This document shows, piece by piece, positions 8,413-17,037 of a stretch of DNA of 64,000 nt. Numbering within the stretch: position 1 is the first letter of the stretch; the number at the start of each line of letters is the position of its first letter. The DNA is from Streptomyces sp. WMMC500 (GTDB lineage: Bacteria; Actinomycetota; Actinomycetes; Streptomycetales; Streptomycetaceae). Location: positions 682,001 through 746,000 of the forward strand of contig NZ_CP114905.1 of the NCBI RefSeq assembly GCF_027497195.1, in the 5' to 3' direction. The notes below the pieces were generated by a model, which had not been told where the DNA came from, searched no databases, and saw only the letters and a list, made by a program, of their open reading frames with translations. The translations under genes and the position numbers were made by a program.

Positions 8413-9905
8413 CGGCGCTGCCCGCGGTGCCCGCGGAGGGCCGGAGCGCGACGGCGCTGACGGCGGCGCCCGGCGGCGGGGCGGGCGCCGGCCGCCTGGG
8501 GTGGCTACGCCCGGACGACCCGTGGCGGGCCGCCGCGGCGGTGCTGCTGGGCAACTGGACGGGGGCCTCGACCGTGCCGTCGCGCACGCTGTACCCGCAC
8601 CAGTGGAGCTGGGACTCGGCGTTCGTGGCCATCGGGCTGCGGCACCTGTCGCCGCGGCGGGCCCAGCGTGAGCTGGAGATGCTTCTCGGCGCGCAGTGGG
8701 GCGACGGCCGCATTCCGCACATCGTCTTCAATCCGGCCGTGCCACACGCCGCGTACTTCCCGGGCCCGGACTTCTGGCGCTCCGCGGCGTCCTCCGCCGC
8801 GGGCGGCAGGAGCGCGGGGGCGCGGGCCGGCGCCCCCCGACACACCCAGACCTCCGGCATCGTGCAGCCGCCGGTGCACGCGCTCGCCGCGCTGCTGGTG
8901 CACCGGGCGGACCCGGCGGCCTCCGCCCGCCGCGGCTTCCTGGCCCGCGTCTACCCGCGGCTGCGCGCCTGGCACCGCTACCTCACCGTGGACCGCGACC
9001 TCGGCGGCGCCGGCCTGGCCGCGATCGTCCACCCCTGGGAGTCCGGGATGGACAACAGCCCCTGCTGGGACGGCCCGCTGGCCCGGATCGAGCCGGCCCC
9101 GGCGGCGTCGTTCCGCCGGGCGGACCTCGACCACGGCGATCCGGCGGACCGGCCGACGGATCTGGACTACGGGCGGTACGTCCGCCTCGCCGCCGACTAT
9201 CGCGACGCGGACTACGCGGACGCGGGGGTGCGGCACGGCTTCGCCGTCGAGGACCCGTGCGTGAACGCGCTGCTGATCGCCTCGGAGGAGGCGATGGCGG
9301 AGATCGCGGCGGAGCTGCGTGCCACGGGGCGGCCGGTGCCGGCCGGCCCCGCGCCGCACCGGGAGCGGGCCGCGCGGCTGACCGAGGCGCTGGTCGCCCG
9401 CCTGTGGGACGCCGGGGCGGGCATCTTCCGCGGCCGCGACCTGCGGGCGGACCGGCCGATCGAGGAGTACGGCGTCGCCGGGCTGACCCCGCTGCTCACC
9501 GCCGGCCTCCCGCCGGCGGTGACGCGGGCGCTGCTGGACACCCTGGCGGGCGAGCACTTCCGCCTCGGCGAGCTGCCGCTGGTCCCCTCGTACGACCTGG
9601 AGGGGCGGGCGTTCGACCGCACCCGGTACTGGCGCGGCCCGGCGTGGTTCAACACCGCCTGGCTGCTGGAGCGCGGCCTGCGCCGGCACGGGGTGTCCGG
9701 GACGGCCGACGCGCTGCGGCGGGCGGTGCTCGACGGGGCGGCCGGGTCGGGCTTCGCGGAGTACGTGGACCCGCTCACGGGGGCGGGCCGGGGCGCGCGG
9801 GGCTTCAGTTGGACGGCGGCGCTGGCGCTGGACCTGGCGGCGGACGGCGCGGGTTGGCCGGGGCCGGGTCAGGGCGGCGGTCCCGGACCGGCGGCGGCGC
9901 GATGA
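8409..9905 (+). CDS. MGH1-like glycoside hydrolase (GH63-related)
   Basis: 498 residues starting at the ATG that overlaps the upstream stop. The (alpha/alpha)6-barrel signature motifs are visible: HQWSWDSAFVAIG near residue 62, PHIVFNP, HPWESGMDNSPCWD near residue 210, and YWRGPAWFNTAWLL near residue 410. These resemble mannosylglycerate-hydrolase-like and GH63-type enzymes acting on alpha-glycosidic bonds. There is no signal peptide, so it acts in the cytoplasm on imported substrate. It is coupled (ATGA) to the downstream debranching-like gene, so the two probably act on the same oligosaccharide or glycoside. Confidence 0.83.
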   Translation: MTALPAVPAEGRSATALTAAPGGGAGAGRLGWLRPDDPWRAAAAVLLGNWTGASTVPSRTLYPHQWSWDSAFVAIGLRHLSPRRAQRELEMLLGAQWGDGRIPHIVFNPAVPHAAYFPGPDFWRSAASSAAGGRSAGARAGAPRHTQTSGIVQPPVHALAALLVHRADPAASARRGFLARVYPRLRAWHRYLTVDRDLGGAGLAAIVHPWESGMDNSPCWDGPLARIEPAPAASFRRADLDHGDPADRPTDLDYGRYVRLAADYRDADYADAGVRHGFAVEDPCVNALLIASEEAMAEIAAELRATGRPVPAGPAPHRERAARLTEALVARLWDAGAGIFRGRDLRADRPIEEYGVAGLTPLLTAGLPPAVTRALLDTLAGEHFRLGELPLVPSYDLEGRAFDRTRYWRGPAWFNTAWLLERGLRRHGVSGTADALRRAVLDGAAGSGFAEYVDPLTGAGRGARGFSWTAALALDLAADGAGWPGPGQGGGPGPAAAR

Positions 9906-12289
9906 GCGGCGACGGGCGGGTACTGCTCGCGCGGGACGGTACGTTCGCCGCGCTCACCCGCGGCGGCGGCGTGACGGGCCGCCGCGGCACCTCACCGGAC
10001 GGGCTGTTCCGCCGCGACACCCGGCATCTGAGCCGCTGGCGCCTGACGGTCGACGGCGCGGAACCGGCGGTCCTGGTGCCGGCCCGCGACGGCGAACTCC
10101 CGGCCGCCTGCGTCCTCACCCCGCCGGGCGCCCGCGACGCCCCGGCGCCGTACACGGTCTTCCGCGAGCAGGCCGTCGCCTCGGGGGTGCTGCTGGAGCG
10201 GCTGCGTCTGGTCAGCAACCGCCCGGAAGCGGTGACGGCCCGGCTGGAGCTGCTGGCGGACGCGGACTTCGCGGACCAGTTCGAGCTGCGCTCGGACGGC
10301 CGCACGTACGCCCGCCCGGCGGACACGTCCCGGGACGAACGGGAGCTGCCGGACGGCGTGGAGTTCACGTACCGCCGCGGGGAGGGATGGCTGTCTCGTA
10401 CGACGGTGAGATGCGCGCCGCCGCCGGACGAGGTGACCTCAGTGCCGGAGAAGGACGCGGCGGAGGGGCATCGGGCGGACGGGGACGGAGGCCGGTCCGG
10501 CGGCTGTGCGGGCGGAGACGCGGGCCGGGCGGGCAGAGACCCGGGTGGGCCGCGCAGGGAGGTACACCCGAAGCGAGGCGCGGGTCCCGGCGCCGGCACG
10601 GCCCGGCGGCTGGCGTGGACGCTGGCCCTCCCCCCGCACGGCACCGCGGAGCTGACCCTGCGCGTCGAGGCCCGGCCGCACGGTGCGCCGGACGTCGCGG
10701 CCCCCGCGTCCCCGGCACAGGCCGCCGCGGAACTCCGCGCCGGCATCGCGGCGTTCACGAACCCGCCGGCCGGGCCCGCGCCGGCCACGGGACCCGGGAC
10801 AGCCGCCCCGGAACACGACCGCCTTGCCGGGCCGGCCGCCTCCGGCGGTTCCGGGCCGGGCGGCGCGACCAGCGCGCCCCACCACGCCACCGCCGGGCAC
10901 CCGGCAGGTACCCACACCCCCGGGAGCGCCGGACCGGCCCCGGGTGCGGGCGCGCCGGAACACGACCGCGCCGGCGGCACGCCCGCCATCGCCACCGGCA
11001 CCGCGCACGCCACCCCCGACCACCCCACCCGCACGGGCGCCCCGGGCGACGCCGCCCTCTCCCCCGCCGAGCGCGCCGCGCTCGCGCGCGCCTGCGCGCA
11101 GGGCCTCGCCGATCTCGCCCTGCTGCGGGTGCCCGCCGCCGGACCGCGCGGGGAAGCGCTCGCCGTGCCCGGGGCCGGAATTCCGTGGTTCCTCACGGTC
11201 TTCGGCCGGGACTCCGTGCTGACCTCCCTCTTCGCGCTGCCCTATCGCCCCGCCCTCGCCCGCGACACCCTCCTCGCGCTCGCCGCCATCCAGGGCACCC
11301 GCCACGACGCGTTCTCCGCCGAGCAGCCCGGCCGGATCGCGCACGAGGTACGCCACGGCGAGCTGGCCGCCTTCCGGCAGGTTCCGTACGGGCGTTACTA
11401 CGGCTCCGTCGACGTCACCCCCCTCTTCCTCGTCCTGCTCCAGGCGTACGCCGAGACCACCGCCGACACCGGGCTCGCCGCGCGGCTGGAGCCGCAGGCG
11501 CGGGCCGCCGTGGGGTGGATGCTCGGCGACGGCGGGCTGGGGGAACGCGGCTGGCTGGTCTACACGCCCGACCCCGGCGGGCTGGTCAACCAGAACTGGA
11601 AGGACTCCGCGGGCGCCATCTGCTTCGCGGACGGCTCTCCCGCCGAGGGCCCCGTCGCCGTCGCCGAGGCGCAGGGCTACGCCTACGACGCCCTCGTACG
11701 CACCGCGCGGCTCGCCCGCGGCGTCTGGGGGGACGCCCCGTACGCCGACCGTCTCGACGCCGTCGCCGCCGAGTTGCGCGACCGCTTCCACCGCGACTTC
11801 TGGCTGCCCGACGAGGACTTCCCGGCGCTGGCGCTGGACGGCCGCGGGCGGCGGGTGGACGCGCTCGCCTCGGACGCCGGCCACCTGTTGTGGTCCGGGA
11901 TCCTCGACGGGCCGCGCGGCGCGCGCACCGGGCGGCGGCTGCTGGCCGGCGACTTCTTCTCGGGCTGGGCGGTGCGGACGCTCGCGGCCGGTCAACTGCC
12001 GTACCACCCGCTGTCGTACCATCGCGGGAGCTGCTGGCCGCACGACAACGCCGTCATCGCCCTCGGCCTGGCCCGCTACGGACTCGGCGCCGAGGTCCGC
12101 ACGCTGACCCGGGGGCTGCTGGCCACCGCGCAGGCGCACGGCTGGCGGCTGCCGGAGGTGCTGGCCGGTTACGGACGCAGCGACCACCCGGCACCCGTAC
12201 CGTATCCACACGCCTGCTCCCCGCAGGCGTGGGCGGCGGCCACGCCACTGGCGCTGCTCACCGCAGTCTCCGGGGGCGGCGGAACCTGA
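9902..12289 (+). CDS. Glycogen debranching-like (amylo-alpha-1,6-glucosidase) protein
   Basis: 795 residues. Residues 1-220 form the bis-type N-terminal debranching domain (SPDGLFRRDTRHLSRW). Residues from about 400 form the catalytic (alpha/alpha)6 barrel with WFLTVFGRDSVLTSLF, NQNWKDS and HRGSCWPHDNAVIALGL. Between them lie disordered Gly/Ala/Pro/Thr-rich stretches, including an insert near residues 285-385 that contains APEHDR twice. It has no signal peptide and is the last gene of the operon. The likely role is cytoplasmic hydrolysis of an alpha-linked glycoside delivered by the divergent importer. Similar proteins are widely annotated as glycogen debranching enzymes, but the family has several substrates. 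Confidence 0.85.
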   Translation: MSGDGRVLLARDGTFAALTRGGGVTGRRGTSPDGLFRRDTRHLSRWRLTVDGAEPAVLVPARDGELPAACVLTPPGARDAPAPYTVFREQAVASGVLLERLRLVSNRPEAVTARLELLADADFADQFELRSDGRTYARPADTSRDERELPDGVEFTYRRGEGWLSRTTVRCAPPPDEVTSVPEKDAAEGHRADGDGGRSGGCAGGDAGRAGRDPGGPRREVHPKRGAGPGAGTARRLAWTLALPPHGTAELTLRVEARPHGAPDVAAPASPAQAAAELRAGIAAFTNPPAGPAPATGPGTAAPEHDRLAGPAASGGSGPGGATSAPHHATAGHPAGTHTPGSAGPAPGAGAPEHDRAGGTPAIATGTAHATPDHPTRTGAPGDAALSPAERAALARACAQGLADLALLRVPAAGPRGEALAVPGAGIPWFLTVFGRDSVLTSLFALPYRPALARDTLLALAAIQGTRHDAFSAEQPGRIAHEVRHGELAAFRQVPYGRYYGSVDVTPLFLVLLQAYAETTADTGLAARLEPQARAAVGWMLGDGGLGERGWLVYTPDPGGLVNQNWKDSAGAICFADGSPAEGPVAVAEAQGYAYDALVRTARLARGVWGDAPYADRLDAVAAELRDRFHRDFWLPDEDFPALALDGRGRRVDALASDAGHLLWSGILDGPRGARTGRRLLAGDFFSGWAVRTLAAGQLPYHPLSYHRGSCWPHDNAVIALGLARYGLGAEVRTLTRGLLATAQAHGWRLPEVLAGYGRSDHPAPVPYPHACSPQAWAAATPLALLTAVSGGGGT

Positions 12290-12301
12290 CGCCCGCCGCC
12301 C

Positions 12302-12341
12302 CCGGTCCCCCGCCGTGGCGTCTCGTCTGAGACGGGACCGG
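12302..12341. terminator. Nested hairpin between convergent genes
   Basis: Outer arms CCGGTCCC (12302-12309) and GGGACCGG (12334-12341) enclose an inner hairpin CGTCTC-GTCT-GAGACG (12319-12334, sharing the terminal G). It lies 13 bases after the debranching gene stop and faces the end of nhaA, so it could terminate both. No U-tract, as is common in this GC range. Confidence 0.5.
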
Positions 12342-12410
12342 CGCTCCCGCATCGGGCGGCGGACCTCGTCGCGGGCCCGGCCGATCGCCGCCGCGCCCGC
12401 AGCGCGGCGG

Positions 12411-14309
12411 TCACCCCTCCGCTTCCTCCTCTTCGAGCATCGCCCGCGCCCGCGCCGCCCGCACCGCGGCCGACAGGCTGTCGATGTCGTACGCGCCGTG
12501 GTGGCGGCGTCCGTTGACGAAGAACGTCGGCGTGCCCGCGACCCCGCTGAGGTCCGCGGACTCCGTGTCCTCGTCGACCCGGCCCGCGCCGCTGCCGCCG
12601 TGCAGCGACCGGCTGAAGCGCTCGACGTCGAGGCCCAGGTCCGCCGCGTGCTCCACCAGATCCCGCGGCGTCAGCCGGTCCTGGCCGGCGAGCAGCCGGT
12701 CGTGCATCTCCCAGAACGCGTCCTGCTCGGCCGCCGCCTCCGCCGCCTCGGCGGCGAGCTGGGCGCTCGGGTGCACGTCGGTGAGCGGCAGGTGCCGCCA
12801 GACGTAGCGGACGTCGCCGAAGTCGGCGAGGAGGTCGCGTACGACGGGCTCGGCCATGCCGCAGTACGGGCACTCGAAGTCGCCGTACTCGACGACCGTG
12901 ACGGGGGCCGCCAGCGGGCCGCGGATGTGGTCGCGCTCGTGGTCCACGGGTACGGCGAGGTCCACGACGACGGGCGCGGTGCCCATGAGCGCGCGGATGC
13001 GCCGCTGCTTCGGCAGCCGGGCGACGGCGAAGGCGACGCACGCGGTCACGACGCCCGAGCAGACGACGGCGGCGAGGATCCCGATCTTCGCCATCGCGAG
13101 CTGCTCACCGTCGAACGCCTTCGTGGCGATCAGCAGCGCGACGGTGAACCCGACGCCGGCGATGGTGCCCCCACCGGCGACCGCGGCCCAGCCGACCGGC
13201 GGGTGCGTCCGGCCGCGGCTCAGCCACGTCGTCAGCGCGGTGGCCCCGACGATGCCCACCGGCTTGCCCAGCACGTACGCCACCAGGACGCCCAGCGTCA
13301 GGGGCGAGGTGAACGCCCGCGACAGCAGCTCGCCGTCGAGCTGTATGCCGGTGTTGGCCAGGGCGAACAGCGGCACGATCAGATAGCTGCTCCACGGGTG
13401 GTAGATCCGCTGCAGCCGCTCGTTCGGGGAGATCGCCGAGGCGATGCCCTGCCGCGCCTCCCGCTCCAGCTCCGAGGTGGGCTGCTCCCGGAACGAGCGG
13501 AACAGCCCGCTGGCCCGCTCCAGCTCGCTGCGCGGCGCGGGGTAGGCGTTCGTGGCCAGCCCGATGAGCAGCCCGACGACGACCGGGTCGATGCCGGACT
13601 CCACGACGGCGACCCACATCGCGATTCCGAGCAGCGCGTAGACGGGGCCCCGCCGGCTGCCGGCGGCGCGCAGGACCAGGATCGCCGCGAAGAACACGGC
13701 GCCGGCGAGCAGTGCGGGCCACGTCAGGGAGTCGCTGTAGACGATGGCGATGACCGCCAGGGCGACGAAGTCGTCGACGACGGTGAGGGTGAGGACGAAG
13801 GTGTACAGCCGCCGCGGGAACCGCTTGCCGAGCAGGGCCAGGATCCCGAGCGCGAAGGCGGTGTCGGTGGACATCGCCACACCCCAGCCGGAGGCGGAGG
13901 ACTCGCCGGCGTTGATGGCGAGGTAGATGAGCACCGGTACGAGCATCCCGGCGACGCCGGCGGCCATCGGCAGCGTGATCCGGCGCCGTTCCCGCAGCTC
14001 CCCCATGTCGAACTCGCGCCGCGCCTCCAGCCCGACGACCAGGAAGAACAGAGTCATCAACCCGGTGTTGACCCACTCGCGCAGATCCATGCCGAGGCTG
14101 CGGTCGCCCAGTTCGACGGACAGGTGGGTGCGCCAGAAGTCGGCGTAGCTGCCGGGGGCGGCGTTCGCCCAGACGAGGGCGGTGACGGCGGCGCAGACGA
14201 GGAAGGTGGCGCTGCCGCTCTCCGTGCGGATGAACGTCCACCGGGCCGAGGAGGTCGGGCCGGCGCCGGTCGTCCGGCTGGCGTCCTGCGCGGCGTCCGG
14301 CTGCGACAT
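12411..14309 (-). CDS. nhaA: NhaA Na+/H+ antiporter fused to DsbA-like thioredoxin domain
   Basis: 632 residues. Residues about 25-400 are NhaA with roughly 11-12 membrane helices. The paired transport aspartates lie in LTVVDDFVALAVIA near residue 181, and AMSTDTAFALGIL is also conserved. Residues about 440-632 form a DsbA/thioredoxin_4-type domain with active site GDFECPYCGMAEP (CPYC near residue 482), then a helical insertion and TPTFFVNGRRHHG with the cis-Pro. The antiporter expels Na+ in exchange for protons. The fused redox domain recurs in actinobacteria, but its role (redox control or disulfide exchange) is not settled. The gene is monocistronic and convergent with the sugar operon. 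Confidence 0.9.
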   Translation of the reverse strand: MSQPDAAQDASRTTGAGPTSSARWTFIRTESGSATFLVCAAVTALVWANAAPGSYADFWRTHLSVELGDRSLGMDLREWVNTGLMTLFFLVVGLEARREFDMGELRERRRITLPMAAGVAGMLVPVLIYLAINAGESSASGWGVAMSTDTAFALGILALLGKRFPRRLYTFVLTLTVVDDFVALAVIAIVYSDSLTWPALLAGAVFFAAILVLRAAGSRRGPVYALLGIAMWVAVVESGIDPVVVGLLIGLATNAYPAPRSELERASGLFRSFREQPTSELEREARQGIASAISPNERLQRIYHPWSSYLIVPLFALANTGIQLDGELLSRAFTSPLTLGVLVAYVLGKPVGIVGATALTTWLSRGRTHPPVGWAAVAGGGTIAGVGFTVALLIATKAFDGEQLAMAKIGILAAVVCSGVVTACVAFAVARLPKQRRIRALMGTAPVVVDLAVPVDHERDHIRGPLAAPVTVVEYGDFECPYCGMAEPVVRDLLADFGDVRYVWRHLPLTDVHPSAQLAAEAAEAAAEQDAFWEMHDRLLAGQDRLTPRDLVEHAADLGLDVERFSRSLHGGSGAGRVDEDTESADLSGVAGTPTFFVNGRRHHGAYDIDSLSAAVRAARARAMLEEEEAEG

Positions 14310-14445
14310 GCTCGGTCTCTCTCGTCTCGCGAACCGTGGTCGGCGGGAGGACCGGGGGGTGCCGCCACGGCCGATGGTACGTGGCGCGCACGTGCTGCCG
14401 GGGGTACGCGGCGCTCCGGCACGGCGGGCGGGTCACCGCTCGTCG

Positions 14446-15990
14446 CTACTCCTTGTCCTCGATCCAGCCCATGGTGCGTTGGACTGCTTTGAGCCAGTCG
14501 TTGTACTCGCGGTTGCGGGTGGCTTCGTCCATGCGGGGGGTCCATTCCGCGGCGCGGCGCCAGTTGGCGCGCAGGGCGTCGGTGTCGGGCCAGTAACCGA
14601 CCGCCAGACCCGCGGCGTAGGCGGCACCCAGACAGGTGGTCTCGGCGACCAGCGGACGCACCACCGGCGCGTCCAGCACATCCGCCAGGGTCTGCATCAA
14701 CAGATTGTTGGCCGTCATACCACCATCGACCTTCAAACTGCTCAGCTCGACACCCGAGTCCTTGGTCATCGCATCGACGATCTCCCGGGTCTGCCACGCG
14801 GTGGCCTCCAGCACCGCCCGCGCCAGATGCGCCTTGGTCACATACCGCGTCAGCCCCGCGATCACCCCACGCGCATCATCACGCCAGTACGGAGCGAACA
14901 ACCCCGAAAACGCCGGCACGAAATACGCCCCGCCGTTGTCCTCCACACTCAACGCCAGAGTCTCGATCTCCGCGGCGGTGGAGATGATGCCCATCTGATC
15001 ACGCATCCACTGCACCAGCGCACCCGTGATCGCGATCGACCCCTCCAGCGCGTACACCGCCGGCTGGGTACCGATCCGGTAGCCGACGGTGGTCACCAGC
15101 CCGTTCTCCGAGTGCACCGGCTCACCCGCGGTGTTCATCAACAAGAACGTGCCGGTCCCGTAGGTCGACTTCGCCTCCCCCTGATCGAAACACGTCTGCC
15201 CGAACAACGCGGCCTGCTGATCGCCCAGTGCGGAGGCGACCGCAATCCCCGTCAACGTCCCCGAAGCAGCCCGCCCGTAGACCTCCGCCGAAGACCGGAT
15301 CTCCGGCAACACCGCCTGCGGCACCCCCATGGCCTGGCAGATATCCGCATCCCAGTCCAGGGTTTCCAGATTCATCAGCATCGTGCGCGAGGCGTTGGTG
15401 ACATCCGTGACATGCACCCCCCGGCCCGGACCCCCGGTGAGGTTCCAGATCACCCAGGAGTCCATCGTGCCGAAGAGGATGTCACCGGCCTGGGCACGGG
15501 CCAGCAGCCCGGGCGTGTTGTCCAGCAACCACCGGATCTTCGGCCCCGCAAAGTACGACGCCAGCGGCAGACCGGTCGCGGCGCGGAAGCGGTCCTGGCC
15601 CTGGCTGCCGCCGAGCTGACGGCACAGCTCCGCGGTACGGGTGTCCTGCCAGACGATCGCGTTGGCGACCGGCTCCCCGGTGTTCTTGTCCCACAGCAGG
15701 GTGGTCTCACGCTGGTTGGTGATCCCGATGGCCTTCACATCCGCCGAGGTGATCCCGGCCTTGGTGACGGCACCGTCGACGACCTGCTGGACGTTGCGCC
15801 AGATCTCGTTGGCGTTGTGCTCCACCCAGCCGGGCCTGGGAAAGATCTGCTCGTGTTCCTTCTGGTCCACCGACACGATCCGGCCATCGGTGTCGAACAC
15901 GATGCACCGGCTCGAAGTCGTCCCCTGATCGATAGCCGCAATGAACGGGCCGGGGCGCTGCGGGGAGGGGGCGCTGTCATCGTCGGTCAC
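14446..15990 (-). CDS. glpK: Glycerol kinase (first copy, unusual codon use)
   Basis: 514 residues from the GTG at 15990, which has AGGAG six bases upstream; the frame extends 27 codons further to an ATG at 16071 that would overlap the upstream regulatory region. FGGY-kinase motifs are clear: [15 protein letters not shown] (phosphate-binding), [37 protein letters not shown] and [14 protein letters not shown]. It phosphorylates glycerol to glycerol-3-phosphate. Codon use departs from its surroundings: the [10 protein letters not shown] stretch uses GAT, GGT, GGT and AAT, and sampled 60-base blocks are 55-63% GC against about 75-80% nearby. It is divergent from the GylR-like regulator. glpF and glpD are not adjacent. 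Confidence 0.93.
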   Translation of the reverse strand: MTDDDSAPSPQRPGPFIAAIDQGTTSSRCIVFDTDGRIVSVDQKEHEQIFPRPGWVEHNANEIWRNVQQVVDGAVTKAGITSADVKAIGITNQRETTLLWDKNTGEPVANAIVWQDTRTAELCRQLGGSQGQDRFRAATGLPLASYFAGPKIRWLLDNTPGLLARAQAGDILFGTMDSWVIWNLTGGPGRGVHVTDVTNASRTMLMNLETLDWDADICQAMGVPQAVLPEIRSSAEVYGRAASGTLTGIAVASALGDQQAALFGQTCFDQGEAKSTYGTGTFLLMNTAGEPVHSENGLVTTVGYRIGTQPAVYALEGSIAITGALVQWMRDQMGIISTAAEIETLALSVEDNGGAYFVPAFSGLFAPYWRDDARGVIAGLTRYVTKAHLARAVLEATAWQTREIVDAMTKDSGVELSSLKVDGGMTANNLLMQTLADVLDAPVVRPLVAETTCLGAAYAAGLAVGYWPDTDALRANWRRAAEWTPRMDEATRNREYNDWLKAVQRTMGWIEDKE

Positions 15991-16175
15991 GGTCTGCTCC
16001 TGCTCCGAAACGTCGCATCGGTCGCCGGGACCGTGCCGCTGCGCCGGCACCCCGGCCCGTGGTGAGTACATGACCAGCGCGGAAACCCGCCGTCAACGAC
16101 GCCCTGCCGACATTGTCGAACGAATCTGCTGCACCCCGCTTTCACCGGCGGGGCGCGGAGGCTTATGGTCGGCGC

Positions 16176-16943
16176 GTGCCAGGTCCGGTTCAGTCGGTTG
16201 AACGCGCGGCGGCGATACTGCACCTGCTGGCGCGCGGTTCCGGCCGCCTCGGGGTCAGCGAACTGGCCGCGTCCCTGGGCCTGGCGAAGGGCACGGTACA
16301 CGGGCTGCTGCGGACGCTGCGGCAGGTGGGGTTCGTCGAGCAGGACCACGACACCGGCAAGTACCGGATCGGCGGCGCGCTCCTCGACCTCCGCTCCGGC
16401 CACGTCGACGCCAACGAGCTGCGCTCCCGGGCCCTCAACTGGGCCGACGGGCTGGCCGCCAGAAGCCGCGAGGCCGTGCGCATCGGCGTCCCGGCCGACG
16501 GGCGGGTCCTCGTCGTCCACCACGTCTTCCGGCCCGGGGACCCGCGGCAGACCCTCGACGTGTCCGCCAGACTGCCGGCGCACGCGACCGCGCTGGGCAA
16601 GGTGCTGCTCGCGTACGACGTGAACGCCGCGGCGGCGCTGGGCGCCACACCCCCGGCCGCGTACACCCCGCGGACCCTGACCGCGCCGGCGGTGATCCTC
16701 GCGGAGCTGCGGCGGATACGCGAGGCGGGCTGGGCCGGCGAGCACGGCGAACGGCGCCTGCAGGAGGCGGGGATCGCGGCGCCGCTGCGCGGTGCTGGCG
16801 GGCTGGTCGTCGGCGCGCTCGGCATCTCCGGACCGGCCGAGCGGCTCTGCGAGCCCTCCGGCACGCCGCGCCAGGACCTGGTGGGACTGGTGCTCGGCAC
16901 GGCCCGGTCGGTCTCGCGGGATCTGAGCGCGTCCCGCAGGTGA
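16176..16943 (+). CDS. gylR: IclR-family regulator, GylR-like
   Basis: 255 residues from the GTG at 16176 ([15 protein letters not shown], the usual GylR-type N-terminus); an in-frame ATG at 16113 would add 21 residues. The winged HTH at residues 8-65 includes [21 protein letters not shown], followed by the IclR effector domain with [20 protein letters not shown] [11 protein letters not shown], and ISGPAERLC. It resembles Streptomyces GylR, the glycerol-operon repressor that senses glycerol-3-phosphate. Its position between two glycerol kinase genes, divergent from one and upstream of the other, supports that role. Confidence 0.85.
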   Translation: MPGPVQSVERAAAILHLLARGSGRLGVSELAASLGLAKGTVHGLLRTLRQVGFVEQDHDTGKYRIGGALLDLRSGHVDANELRSRALNWADGLAARSREAVRIGVPADGRVLVVHHVFRPGDPRQTLDVSARLPAHATALGKVLLAYDVNAAAALGATPPAAYTPRTLTAPAVILAELRRIREAGWAGEHGERRLQEAGIAAPLRGAGGLVVGALGISGPAERLCEPSGTPRQDLVGLVLGTARSVSRDLSASRR

Positions 16944-17037
16944 CGGCGGCGCGCGGCGGAGGAGACGACCGGACGGGCCAGGACGGGCAGACCGGGCAGG
17001 CGGGGCAGGCGGTAGGGACCGACGGAGCGGGGGCGGC

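Noticed and set aside
16090..16140. GylR operator between glpK and gylR
   Set aside because: ATTGTCGAACGAAT has only terminal symmetry and matches no site I am sure of.
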